A DNA stretch of 64,000 nucleotides, from the NCBI GenBank assembly GCA_030142905.1, contig JASJOG010000011.1:2357001-2421000 (forward strand). The letters are read 5' to 3'. The stretch is from Heliopora coerulea (lineage: Eukaryota > Cnidaria > Anthozoa > Scleralcyonacea > Helioporidae). Both the position numbers and the translations under genes were made by a program. The notes below the pieces were generated by a model that worked only from the letters and a program-made list of their open reading frames with translations, was not told where the DNA came from and ran no database searches. Of the stretch, positions 42,501 to 55,300 are shown piece after piece. The first letter of the stretch is position 1. Every line of letters begins with the position of its first letter.

Positions 42501-45500
42501 ATAACCCACCACCTCTCATAGGCACCATTAACAACCATCTGCCATGGGCAATAGCCCTGAATAAGCTACCACCCCTGAGAAGTAATCTTGCAAGCAACCA
42601 TTCTTGCAAAGCAACCATCTCTCCAGCCTCACCACTTCCAATAATCAAAAACCTAAATGCACTAAATCTAGCATTGAAATCCACTAACTTTAAAGCTATC
42701 TTCAGGAAAGTTGCATCTTCCTTTTTTCCACCTGCATTTTCTGTTTCCAACATTGAATTTTTGCTGGCATCCTCTTGCTGGGCTCTAAGATCATTCATGT
42801 CTGCAATAAGCATTTTCCTAGAAAATAATTAGTCTTTTCTAAGAAACTAAACAGATTTCATTCTATTACAACTTCTATGACAGAAGAAATTCACAAATAT
42901 TTATGAATGGTAAAAAAAGAATTCCCAGATATTCCAATAACAAACTACATGGTTGGCATGTTGGCATACCTAACAAAAGAACATGATCAAGATTCTTTTG
43001 TCAAGGAACACCAATGTGGTGGCTGTGATATATCATATGGTAACACCTGTAATCATATGGATTGTAATCACAAGGGATGCAATGGGGTCCAAAGGATCAA
43101 TAATACCCCTTCATTCTATAAAGTAGCTGTCAGTGAATTAAAAACAAAACACCTGACAAACCCACAATATTTCCCAGGAAAGCATATCAAAGTTTGAATG
43201 TTGTACCCTAATTTTATGAAATGGTGATACTTTTACAGTTTAATGTTTACCAAAGGATGGAATTTCTGGTGCTTTGTAAAATGGTGATGATTGCCCAAAA
43301 AGAAACATTCTGAGGCTACCAGAATTTAAAGATCACTCATGAAGATATTGTACCTTGCATCACATTCATTTCTGTACTTGAGATATTCAGTTGCTAGTTC
43401 TTCTTGAAGCTAGATTCAGTTTAAGCAGTCAGAGAAGCAAATTGTGAATAGTATAGTAGAATGTACAGTATAGTATAGTATAATATAGTGTAGTGTACCA
43501 TAATGTAGTGTAGTGTAATATAATATAGGACAGTGTAGTATGGCATAATGTTGGTATAACATAGCATGGTATTATAGGGTAAGGGGTAAGTATGTGTTAC
43601 ATGAATATTTCTAAAATTGTTTACTTCATTTAGTCCATAGACCATTTAGTACATAGTTCTGTACCAGCAATATTCATAATATACCTTTTCAACTTGTGTA
43701 TTAAGGGTCAGTTCATTGTCTCTAATCAAAAGAATAAGAATACTTCCTCCAGTATACATAGCAAAATGGCTGAATACATAAATCTTTAATTCAGTTGTAT
43801 GTGATTTTGATTTGAAACATACCTTAGATTACTAATGACTCCAATCAGCCTTTTATTTTCTTCCTTCATTTCTTGGAGATCTAAATTTCCGAGCAAAGGA
43901 ATACAGGTTTTATCCAGCTATTCTTTGGTTGGACAAATAAACATTGTCATACTTCTGTGACCAGTTGCTGAAGTTTTTACTTATCTCTTAACTCTATACA
44001 TACATAATACATGGACTTATGTCACATACCAGTACATACATACATATTATATATATAAACAAATATACATATATACACAAAAAAATATATGAAGATCCCA
44101 TCCACACGAAACTTGGAGTAGCAATTTCTATATATATTATATGTACACAAATACATGATAGAGCTTCTTACAACTTTATATTTCATATAATTCATGGAAC
44201 ACATAGACACTGTACCTCCTTTTTCCTCCTCTTTCATTGCTAAAAGTGTCTTTTCACATTGTTCTGATACGGTAACAAGCATTGTCTACATGGAACAAGC
44301 ACCACTGAAGCGTTATTATGGTAAATTATTTACAATTATATAAAAAATATTGAATGTATTTATGTGACTCAAAAAAAGCATGACTTATTTACCTTCAGAG
44401 GTTCCAATTCTCTAATTTTTTCTCTTTGGTGAACAATCATCATTTCATACTCATTTTTAATTGCAGACAAAATGGGACGATAGGTCTTGAAGTCTTCTAT
44501 CAAATATTCAAATGCCTCACGAAATGCCTAGATTAATAGATTTGCTTAGTGTTAATGATTAAAGGCAAAAATACTGAAATCCTAATGTTAAGCTTAGTGA
44601 GTTGAACTGGAAGTGCTTGTGAGAATGGTTTCCAATTTTGCCACACAAGAAAAAATTTTTTTGGGGGGGGGGGAATCAAAGAGTTCTTGATAAATTTTGA
44701 AACCACACCTGATTTGCTATGATATAGTATATTCCAGAAATGATATAGGGACACTCAAAACCAAATATTCTATCAATAGATTGATTGCTAACAAAACTAC
44801 CAAATAAATACCTGGTAAAATAAATTTAAGTTTACTGCAAAGTTTTACCTGAAGCCTTTTCTCACTTGGCCTGCTTTCACTGCACCCTAAAGCTCTCAGT
44901 TCATTTTTCAAAAAGCCTTCCAACTGACCTAAAAATTTTGGTTTATAATTTCCTTTTGGCAAAAACTGCAAATGTTTTTGTGGATGTTCTGGACCAAGAC
45001 GTGGAGGTTCGGGACCTTCAGCATGTGCTGGCCATATTTCCAAAGCACCAGGCCTTGTATCCATGGAAGGTTGCAGAGAACTTACTGATGGTAAGTTGTA
45101 TCTGATGTTAGTGGATGAAAGAGAGTAAAACGTGGGGGACTTTCCATCATATCCTTTTGTTTTAACTGGTTTGTTCTCGATTTGTAACGATCTGAAATAA
45201 TGCGATTAAGTACATCTGTTATCAGGAATACCCCGATTGAAATTTAGGCGATAATTTTATGGCTACAAACTAATTTTTAAGAAATATTTTCGGATATTTT
45301 ATTCTTCATTTCGTTTTCTCTTTGTTTAAGCAAACTACGGCAATCCCCAATGCTTAAACGCTGTTTATTGTGTGTACCGTCCACTGCATCGTCATCTTCC
45401 TTGAGATTTACTTTTAACTCGAATATTTTATAAGGTGAATCTGAAAGTTTAAGGCGAGAAACTGGAATCACAATGGTCATTGATGCACTACAAATCCTCC

Positions 45501-45770
45501 ACATACAAATGATACATAGTCCCATATTTCTCCAATGTACAGATGTTGCGTTTAGACCAGAGACAAACAGCACTCAGATGTTGGGATTTGACACCGGAGA
45601 AATCCTAAGGACGCTGTTTTTCGAATTCTAATTCGTAAACTTTCATAGCACTCAAAGGGCAAATGTAGAAAAGATGTGAAAATAAGTAATGAAGTCGTCA
45701 TGAAAGTAAGTAAACCAGTAAGTAGCATTCATACTTACGCAGGAACCGGCGGGAGCTGAGATCTTGACAT
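36522..45770 (-). CDS. TSNAXIP1: Translin-associated factor X-interacting protein 1 (TSNAXIP1), complete, 16 exons
   Basis: TSNAXIP1 is a coiled-coil protein of germ cells and ciliated lineages. Exons 5' to 3': 45739-45770, 44849-45191, 44393-44527, 44216-44285, 43823-43880, 43685-43721, 43354-43409, 42689-42817, 41647-41820, 40983-41072, 40274-40451, 39916-40044, 39028-39198, 38558-38647, 36914-37164, 36522-36720. Total 2142 nt, 713 aa, every phase consistent. The N-terminal TSNAXIP1 domain reads KPKFLGQLEGFLKNEL then FEYLIEDFKTYRPILSAIK and HQREKIRELEPLK, nearly the vertebrate sequence. A long coiled coil follows (YGDVVPRRDYEKLNERF). The C-terminal half has DELVDVLLAEMIG, PKYLRFEGKVRNR, LYKNLFMEDDEGG and VDPGIDVSVLDQYV; the last two look EF-hand-like, as in the human protein. 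It is head-to-head with the GST gene. Confidence 0.94.
37468..37759. repeat. 292-bp near-perfect palindrome (hairpin) in TSNAXIP1 intron 15-14 region
   Basis: The left arm 37468-37615 and right arm 37625-37759 are reverse complements apart from small indels, with only about 9 bp between them. Matching landmarks are GACGTAAAATGAAGATGAGA / TCTCATCTTCATTTTACGTC at the outer ends and TTGCCGACGCGCAACATTTT / AAAATGTTGCGCGTCGGCAA near the centre. It lies in the intron between exons 38558-38647 and 36914-37164. It resembles a foldback element; no target-site duplication was resolved. Confidence 0.9.
40077..40155. repeat. (GAT)n trinucleotide repeat, TSNAXIP1 intron
   Basis: Imperfect GATGAT array with GTGATG variants; it yields a His-rich frame on the minus strand that is not coding. 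Confidence 0.88.
43448..43586. repeat. (TATAG/TGTAG)n pentanucleotide repeat, TSNAXIP1 intron
   Basis: Degenerate five-base units TATAG, TGTAG, TATAA over about 140 bp. Confidence 0.8.
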
Positions 45771-46268
45771 ACTCAAGAATGACAAAAATATACCGTCGAC
45801 AACAATCGGTGTTTAAATTTTGATTATTTTGTGGCAAGCTTCTCCGCTTTGAAGTCCGACTATGTAGTTTGAAGTGTTCAAAGCGGCCATTTTGATTACG
45901 CTGTAACCATAACAACGGCTATTCAGGGGGAGAAATGAAATTTTTCATTCGGCTTCCCAAAAGAAAAGCAATTACCGAGGTCAATTAAGTTTTCTCCTCC
46001 TATGAACCATTGTTCCGCTATCAGACTTGCCATTCTCATTGAATTAATGTCAAGCCCAATACTTGAAAACAAAAGTTATCTTAGGAAGATGTGATTAATG
46101 GAATCGACGAACAAATCCTCAACCCCGTAATTGCCGCGGCGAGATTAGCCACCCGACATTATTCAGAATCACGTTGCGTGAACACACTGCCATTTTGATC
46201 TTCTTGTCAACGAGATTTGACGGTTCATTTGTCATTTTAGACTGTTTAATAGACCATTGACTACGATA
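45771..46268. promoter_or_regulatory. Divergent promoter region of TSNAXIP1 and GST
   Basis: 498 bp separate the two ATG codons on opposite strands, with no coding frame. No TATA box was identified. A shared bidirectional promoter is inferred from the layout only. Confidence 0.5.
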
Positions 46269-49037
46269 ATGAAACCTTTAAAGCTGCATTTGGTTCGTGT
46301 TTCACCTTGCAGTCGAGTTGTGTGGCTCTATCTCCTTGAAGTAAGTAGAGATTTTTAGCACTCGCCACAACTAGACCTTGTACTGTCTCCGTAATTTTTG
46401 TTTACCTTCGCTTTGCCGACTGTAATTGTAAACAATCGCTTCCTTACTCAACTTGCAGTATTAAAATATAACCTGTTTTTCGTAACACCGGTGGAAAGAC
46501 ACGTTAGACATCAACTTTTTGTCGACTGGGCGATCCCCTTGCTAATGTCCCCTGGGTTAAAAAATACGTCAACTTTGACAGCTCAGTTCAATCAATTATT
46601 TTTGAACAGGGATGGAACTGTAAATGAATAGGCAGTTGTTTACCTCGAAGAGCAACGAGTAGATATTAAACCACAGACACAGTTTAAATTTAACGTGTTG
46701 GGTTTTTAAATCTTGTAGAACGAAATACCATTCGAATTGGTTGACGTGGATGTCTTTGGGCGAACTTCTGACGGTAGTTCGAACTACGTCCTTGAAGATG
46801 AGGACCATCGGCGTCTTCCCGTTTTAGAAGATGGTGACCAACGTATTTCAGGAGGGTGAGCCCTTGTCTTATTTTCAAGAAATAATGAGTTTTTTTCCCG
46901 TGTACAGTTCTTACTATTGTTGAGAATTCTCTCGTTAAAACTCATCAGGAAGCGAAAGATTTTTTTGGGTCAACCCACGTAATTTACCTAACCCACCCTC
47001 TCGTCGGTCATACACAAACACAAAACAGATGCGAGATGTATTTCACAGATGTGTTACTTTCGTCTGTTGTTAGGTCATTTATGACTATTGTTTCTCGCCA
47101 ACGAAAGGATTACCCGCCTGAGTTCTCTTGAATTTTAACGTATGCCGGGTTTTTCCAATCTTAACTTTTCCAGAAATTTTCATAGACCCCGTTTTGGATA
47201 AATGTGGCATGAGACAATGCGACAAAGAGCTCAAGTGTTTGCGCATTTAATTTCCAAAGTGACAGTCTTATGCTCTGGCGTGTCCGTCTTTTGATTGTTG
47301 TATTGATTAAAAGTTTTTGAGCGATTTTTGTTGAGGCAAATGCAACTAATTCCAGTCGCAGGAATGATGGTTGTACCCAACAGCATACAAAAAGTAAACA
47401 CCTTTTACAATTTGCCCTGTTGAGGTTCTGGGCGAACGGGTCAAAAGCTCAAAGACTTAAATTTAGGTTTTTGTAATTTTTAGTGTACCTTGCTTACGTT
47501 ACCTTGAAACCAAGTACGCCCGAACGCGGAAAGGCTGGGTGGACAATCCTCAAATGAATGCCAAGATTCACGCGGTCATAGACTGGGCAGCTTCTGAACT
47601 TCACAGGTATTGAAATACACATTAAACTAGAGGTGAAATTCTTACTACAACGCTGAATGAACTCATAGTGTCAAGGGCCGTCGTCAGTGCCTCTAGTTCG
47701 CACGTATATGTTGCTTTCCGTTGTAAAGTTTGTTTCATTTGTTTTCGCTCGAAACTTCACTGTGGAGCTCAAATCCACATTGAAGAATAAGAGGTAGATT
47801 TATTACACTAGTCAGTCGTATCGCGTCGACTTTACCAGACAATAAATGAAGGTGGAGCATTTTCTGTCAGTAATCTTCACGGATTGTTTGTGATAGTTTG
47901 GCGATGCGACACGCTGTTTTCCAAGTTTGCGATCAGCATATTTTTAAGATATTTTGAAAATGGGATGAGTCGTAGGTTTTACATCACCGGGGGGGATATA
48001 ACCCAAATCCTAACCCTAAAACTAACCCTAACCCTGATCCGAACCCTAATCAGATTCTGAGTTTCCTCGAAATAGATAATGTTCATTTATTTAAGCACAT
48101 TTTGTCAATTGATGCGATTCGTCTTTTGAGGGGTGAAACTATATTGGGATTTTTCGTCGGGATTATATAAATGGCCGCGTTATTATGTGTTAGAAGTGGC
48201 CTTCCTTTTAGAATGATCGAAAAAACTAATTCCATGCTTTCGATTCCCGATTCCCTGCGTTTTCGGCCGACGCGGTCGACTGTTACCGACTCGCAAACGA
48301 CGACGCATTGGCAATCGTAAATCGTTTGCAATGTTAACAATGGACTTGTGATTTCATGGAAAACAGCTTTTGATTAGCTTTCTTTTCATGTCGTGACCGA
48401 TGAGTAATTGCAACCAGGGAACGCTGATCTTCCACTATATTCACCCTTCCTCTTGTTTCTATTTCAAGTCGTGCGTTAATGTGTCGCTCAGTTTTGAAAA
48501 CTGACTAAAAACATCCCAAACAAAATTCCCCCGAAAACCAAGAATTACCCGCTGCTCCCGTCAAAAGAAAAAAGACTCCATATTCTCAACGGATTTTCCA
48601 TCTTGTAAAAGTTTCAAGCGATTTAAGCGATTCACCACCCCGTCAGTAATATCCGTACTTTCTCTAGTGTGATCGGTTACAACTTCGTCTATCCTCAATT
48701 TTTTGATGCGTCTCGACTCCCGGGGGGTGCGGAACCTACCGAAGCCGTCATCAGCAAAGCAACGCGAAAAGTGGTCGACGTACTGGAAGCGATTGAAAAG
48801 AAATACTTCTTCCCGGGGTCGTCGTTCATTTGCGGCGACGTGCTGACCGTGGCCGATATGTATGTCGCCACGATCATCCTTCAACTGGAGTGGGTAGAAT
48901 CCGTTGACATGAAATTGTGGCCCAGGTTGAACCGCTGGCTGAAGGAGGTTTGCAAACAGAGGCACTGGGAACAAGTTCACTTGAAACATAGAGAATTCGT
49001 GGAGTCGTTGAAAAACGTCCCGCTTGAATCGACATGA
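46269..49037 (+). CDS. GSTT: Glutathione S-transferase, theta-like
   Basis: Cytosolic GSTs conjugate glutathione to electrophiles. Exons: 46269-46340, 46719-46855, 47484-47606, 48668-49037; phases 0, 2, 2 match, giving 233 aa, typical of theta-class enzymes (about 240). The N-terminal thioredoxin-like domain starts MKPLKLHLVRVSPCSRVVWL, with a Ser in VSPCSR where theta enzymes carry their catalytic Ser. RRLPVLED matches the cis-proline strand (KVPALKDGD), and GGVPCLRYLETKY corresponds to the glutathione-binding ESxAILxYL helix, where the usual Glu-Ser pair is Gly-Gly. The C-terminal helical domain includes GDVLTVADMYVATII, the conserved N-capping box region. The Gly-Gly substitution could alter glutathione binding. 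Exon 4 is clearly GC-richer than its surroundings. Poly(A) signal candidate AATAAA at 49723-49728. Confidence 0.85.
48000..48050. repeat. Interstitial telomere-like (CCCTAA)n tract, GST intron 3
   Basis: About eight imperfect CCCTAA-type units (CTAACCCTAA, CCCTGA, CCCTAAT) in 50 bp. It is the complement of the metazoan TTAGGG telomere unit. Confidence 0.7.
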
Positions 49038-51274
49038 CAGGCTTGCACCACGTCCTGGATGAGGATAAAGCTGCTTGGTTAGATTTGTTGACTATAAGCC
49101 AGACAATCTTCTGGCCAAATGCTTTAGGAAGAGCATAGGTGTACGGCATGGATAAGCAAACTACAAGCGCGGTACGTTTGCCACATTTATAGAAAGGATT
49201 TTTCATAAAAAACATTGGAAAACGGACGTGCAAGAAATACCGCGAGGAGGCTTTGGTCATTTTTAGCCACCATCACGTTCGAGTGATAAATATTTGATCA
49301 TCTGGGGTCTCAGTATTTTAATTTAATTCGACAATATGTCATGTTGAACAAAGTGGGCAAAGAAACATTTTTTGCCGAAAAGCAAACACGAAGTAGTCCA
49401 TCTGCTTACCAAAAATAAGCGACAAAATCTGTATTTGTAAAAGGTTTTTGCACTCATTATTGATACAGGCTTCCTCGGCAGCTTTTCGTTGGCAGATGAT
49501 TCGGCGTCGATGATTTTTCTGCCGAAATGCGTGTTACTATTTTTGACTTTATATTTCCTTGAAGTTTGTAGTTTTCCTTAGGATACAAAAGATGAACTTA
49601 ATTTGAACCACAGGTGTAGCAGTGGAGCTACAGGAATTCTTAGGAGGAACCAAGTTAAGGTGCTTAAGAGAATGTAGGGTCTTATTAATTAGAAATTTAT
49701 TTATTAGATTTATTATTTGTGGAATAAAAATTCAGTACTTAAAGTTCTCAAAGTGAACGTAAGACGTGGGAGGTCTGTTTAGAGAGCTGGAGAAACTTTC
49801 TACCAAACGGCGGACAAAAATAGCCATTCAAACATAGTTTTAGCATAATTATTTAGAGGTTCGTGCAAATGGAAGTGTGTAATGGCGATTTTTTATACCT
49901 AGGATCGGACGCTGTCGGTTTCACGCAAGCATTTCATGCTAAATTTTTTCCGTGCACCTATGAAGGAAAACTTGCGGCTGTTTAACACTTGCTGTATGAA
50001 TCGCCCGACGATCTGCAACATTTCCCTGCCCGATTCTAACGTTCCATCCAATTCTTAGGACAGCCGTGAACTCTAGTGGTCCAAATTTCTGATCGTTGAC
50101 GACCGTCAGGATTTATCTTTGACAAAGTAATCATCCTGAATTCTTACAATAAGATCGGCGAGCGTCTTGGATGGTTCTAAAACGAAGCTTGATCTTCCCA
50201 TAAGAATCCTCAACGATCGGGAATCAGAAAACTCCCGGATTCTTATGACAAGTGTGAATAAAGCATAAACAGAACTTAACAAATGCGGGTCTAAGAACGT
50301 ACTCATTCGTTCAAAAGACTATTCGAGTAATTGTTCTTATGGCGATTCTGAAGGTTAAATTGACGCTTCAAATGATGATTCAAAGTTAGAGAAAATAGTC
50401 CACACATAATTGTATTCCCATGGCCAAGTGTTATCGTTCGTCATCGGGCTTCGTCACTCATGCGGGAAACGGAGAAAGTGGAATGGAATGTCCTAGAGGG
50501 GCATTCTTTTGCGAATATAAGACTTCACGAAATACAACATTTGTTAGTGTTACATTGAGGAAATAGAAAACCTCTGTTACATCCATTTTATTAGTGGAAA
50601 ATAGTTTCTAAAAGAGCATGATTAGAACTCGTTCCTCGTATTTCTTGTACTGGAATTGTCAAAAAAAAATGTGGGGATCTGAGGACCTCCGATTTAGAAG
50701 TTTCCACCCAAGAAATGAGTGACTCACTCAGGAACAAAAACACGCCTCTTCACAAATTCAGAGAACCATATGTGTTTATTTTCGAACGATTTACAAGCTT
50801 GACGTGTACACAGTTTCCGAGACAGCTTTGTTGGTCGAAGATTAACTTTGTTCATATGAATCAATATTGTGTGGAAAAAGATATAAAGAAGATACTATTA
50901 ATAAGGGATCGTCCTGTTTGAATGTCTACCACATCCATCCCTCATTCGAAACGGGAACAAGATTTGAGAAAGGTAAGTGTGTTGTTGGTGTTCTATAGCG
51001 CAGAAAAATTATATTTAACCCAGAAACCTTGGCACAGTGAAAATAGAAAAGAAATCTAGTTTTTAATGTCCATATTTTGCGTATCTTTAATCAATTGGGC
51101 TAAACGAACATAGAATTTAAAAAGTGATTTAAACAGAAAATTTCATTTTTAGTAAGAAGTGGAAAGTAATCATTGATAAATTGTAATAAAGTGTGTAAAT
51201 TAACTGTAACTGTGGCATCCATCTCATACAGAGTTGGCGTGATTTCTTTTTTCTTGAACACTAGGTTTTGAAAG
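49038..51274. other. Intergenic region between GST and the astacin gene
   Basis: Holds the GST 3' untranslated region and then unique AT-rich sequence. Short open frames such as 50106-50306 (minus) have no family resemblance. No repeat or RNA gene was recognised. Confidence 0.5.
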
Positions 51275-52270
51275 ATGTTTCCGTGTGAGTTTATTGCTGC
51301 CGCAACAATTCTATTCGTATATGTTGTTGAAGCTGGTATAGGACCATTTGACTTATCACAAGGTAAGAGCCAAACTTACAAATTTCCAATCCATTTTACA
51401 CTGGCAATCCCTGCTCATTTCCTCTCAAAAGTAGCGAGGATCCTGTAACTGTGAGCATTTGACTCCTTTCTGTCCTAATAGGTTTTCCATCATTTTTTCC
51501 TGTCAATGCTAAAAGATTTTACTCTGGCTAATCCCGGAAAATTTTACTCCCCGTATGAGTTTACTCGCTAAAGGGAGACCTGGGCAAGAGAGTGCTAAGA
51601 CCGTGGTTCCTGCCACCTTTGGCACACTCCAGACGTTCTTTGCGGTACACGAAAAGATGTGGAACGAATCATTGGTTTAGTGTGCTGCACCATCGTCGCC
51701 CAGGGGTAAACATAACTTGTGGCTACCCTTCCTCAATTGCTAACTTGAAAAATAACGAAAATAATCAGAAAATGATCCGGCGGTATTGCACTACTCAGGT
51801 GGGATAGAATTGTAATCACCTTTGCAATGTTTTTATATTTTTTTATGTGTAAAAAAAAATTGTACGACACCACAATTTGGCGACCCTATTTTTTGGACTC
51901 CATTGATTATCACCCATCCAATTCACCTTTTGCTATGAAGTTTGAGGAATTTTCTAATGGGACAAAAGAGATCAATATTAACGGACCATTACTGACTCTA
52001 ATTTTATTTTTCACCCCAGATCCCAGATATAGTCCAGCACCAATTGAGAGCGGTCTGGTCGAGGGAGACTTTAAACTGACGGAAAAACAGAAAGTGAATA
52101 TGAAATTGTTTAAAAATGTTTATGGACCACCAGAGCGAGCTGCCTCCGGTCGAGAGAGCGAAAGGTGGCCTGGTGCAATCATTCCATACGTTTTTGATTG
52201 CAGTGTCAGTAAGTCCGTTTACTATGCGTACGAATATGTGTAATACACCTTGTATGTTATGATTGATTTA

Positions 52271-52309
<39 letters not shown>

Positions 52310-55300
52310 GAAACACTTTATTTGAATTGGGTCACTAGATTTACACAGAGTAATTTTCGTCTAGGCCCAATGTAATATAAAATTACCAAAATCATTACGA
52401 TTATATTACTAAATTACGTTTAAATCTCATAAGTCCCCCAATTTAGCAAAAGATTTTTTTAAATACAATTTGCGGAACCGAGACAATGTAGAAGCAGTTC
52501 TAGTAGCTAAATCAAGGGAGTTCCAATCCTAAGCTGCTAAGAAAGAGAAAGACCGCTCACCAGAGTTCGCACTTACTCTACCTTACATTCTATACATACT
52601 GTACTGTATTTAAATTCTTGTTGACCAAGTATAATGCGATACGTACGGTTGGTAAACTTTGGCAGCCTTGAGAACTCATGTGGTATTTCATTAACTAGGT
52701 GTCCATAAGAGGCTGACAGTACATAGTTGGGAAAAACAACAACCACGACAATAAATATACCTTGCAAGCGCTCTTCATGCTTCTCGATCTGGTTTCCTCC
52801 TTTTCGTTTTGATGTCACTTAATTCTATCTGTTAATTTAGCCAACATGCCAACTGTGATTTCATCCGTAAAGGAAGCAATGGCCGAGTGGGAGAAGAGAA
52901 CTTGTATTCGTTTTGTTCAAAGAACCGACCAAAAAAATTACCTGGAGTTTTTTAGAGCTGGAGGGTAAGCAAGCAACCTTATAGATTCAACTTAGAAAAT
53001 ATCCACAATTTTAAGCTTTTAAAAGCTTTTCTGCAAGCAGTAGTAACATAGCAGTAGTTTAACACAAATGTGGCAATGAGTTTGGCAACGCTACTCGATG
53101 TCTTAATTCTCGATAGATAACGAGAAGCGATCAGTGATGCAATAATGACGATATAATTGGCCAAAAACAACGTTTATATCTAGTTTTTTCATGGTAAACT
53201 GGAAAAGCTTCTTTTAGCTCCTACCAAAACAAGTCAATTGGATCATCCTCTCCCGACTTTGGTGAGAAGATGGTTTATCTTCTCGAATATAAATTTTGAG
53301 ATCATAATCTAATCGTTAGTTAGAAGCGATGTTGTTTTGCTTCGAATAGTAAAAAAGTATCCGGAAAGGTTTTCCTAAAATTAGAAGTATCTTTTACTTC
53401 AGTGAGGTGTTTATTTCGTTTATTTCTTCTTTTATTCGTTCTCTTGTTTGTTTGTTTGTTTATGTATTCATTAGTTTGTTTACGTATTTATCAGTTTGTT
53501 TACGTGTCATTAGTTTAATTACGGGTTGATCAGTTTATTTACGTATTAATTAGTTTGTTTACGTGTCCATTAGTTTGTTTACGTGTTCGTTAGTTTATTT
53601 ACGTGTTCGTTAGTTTGTCTACGTGTTCGTTAGTTTGTCTACGTGTTCGTTAGTTTGTTTACGGCTTCATTAGTTTGTTTACGGGTTCATTATTTTGTTT
53701 ACGTTACCTCATCTAAAGCTTGGCTACATTGGTGATCTATTTCAGATGTTGGGCTAGCTATGTCGGATACCAAAGCCGTAAAACTCAAGTTTCAATTGGT
53801 GATGGTTGTGACTACAAACACGTGATGGTCCATGAACTTGGTCACGTGATCGGCTTCTGGCATGAACAAAGTCGTCGTGACAGAGATTACTACATACAGA
53901 TTATCTGGGAGAACATCATTGAATGTTAGGAAGAAGGCGTTTTTGCATTTCTCTATCTTACGTTCCTTTTATGGTAAATTCTACTCGATCCCAGTGTGAA
54001 AGTCGCATGACCTGGGTGACAACCGCTATCAAATTAGAACATTTCCACAACTGCAGGTGGTCAATATGACATGCTTAAGTGTTCGAGATGCACCCCGTCG
54101 AATGTCTATTAAATGTCTCCCCCCAGAAAAATTTTCTAATGCACCCATTGAGTCCCCCTATAAGAAATATCCTAGTTACGTCACAGCGACGAAATAATAA
54201 AACATGAAAAATAATAATCTCATACGTAAATGCGTGCGGATCTCCTTCAACTCTCTTGTTATACCCCGCTATGATTCAGCATCAGCTCAGTGTTCATATA
54301 TTCCTGTATGCGTTTTAGCAATGAAATATAACTTCGACAAGGTCGTTGACGGGGCCGTAGACAGCGTTGGTGAACCATACGATTACGGCAGCATCATGCA
54401 CTATCCTTTCAACGCCTTCTCAAAGGACTGGAACAAAGACACTATTGTTCCCAGGCGACCGTTAAATGGCAAAAAACCGTACGTGGAACTTTCTGACTCC
54501 GACGCCAGGCAAGCAAACATCATGTACAAATGTTCAGGTTGATATAACGTTACTTTTACTTCATCAAAAATGTTCAATTATAGTTATCATCATTATTATA
54601 TTACAACTCGCACACCACCCAACTAAGGACAGTGGAAGGGGTCTCAGCCTGCTACAGGCTCCCAGCATCCCGCCAGGTAAGGCCGCAACAGACATTGCAC
54701 ATTTCAGGGAACTTATGGGGAAAGGAAATTTTACCATTAACATGGATTTTAAGAAACGCCCACACGGCCAGCCCTTACTCGCCCAACTTATTATTATCAT
54801 CATCATCATTATTATTATAATAATAATAATAATAATAATAATAATTATTATTATTATTATTTAATGCAAAGGAAATCAATAATTAAATTGTGAGAGAGAA
54901 CAGAAGACACTGGTAGGTAGACAAGCAGGCAGGCTACCTGACTGGCTGGCTGGAAAGCAGGCCTTCTGACAGGCAGGCATTCAGACAGACAGACAGACAA
55001 GAAGGCAGCCAAATAGGCAGGCAGACATACAGACAGACTGAATCCAAGGAGTTTGCGATCCATCAACAAAACGGTTTAAGAGGTTATTCATTTCTGTTGC
55101 GTAGTTGTTGCAAGGAAACGAATGGATAAATTAAGACAGCTGCAAAGATCACCAATGGCTCTATCAGCTGATGGTAAATATATCAATTTAATTTCTAACA
55201 ATTTATTGGCAGCCATTAATTGACTATGGGTTAAGCCACCTGGCTTGGGTGTTTATTAAATATCTATTTGGGAAATTGAGGTAGGGCATTAATTTATCTG

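Noticed and set aside
42907..43197. 96-codon Cys-containing frame on the plus strand
   Set aside because: Sits in a TSNAXIP1 intron; cysteines do not fit a zinc-finger spacing and there is no promoter or splice evidence.
48561..49260. Minus-strand frames opposite GST exon 4
   Set aside because: Shadow frames of a GC-rich real exon on the plus strand.
52573..52818. 81-codon minus-strand frame next to the LINE tail
   Set aside because: Could be decayed LINE sequence, but the translation lacks reverse transcriptase motifs; not supported as a gene.
53445..53702. CRISPR-like regular array
   Set aside because: Units are directly adjacent with no unique spacers, and the genome is eukaryotic; it is a minisatellite.
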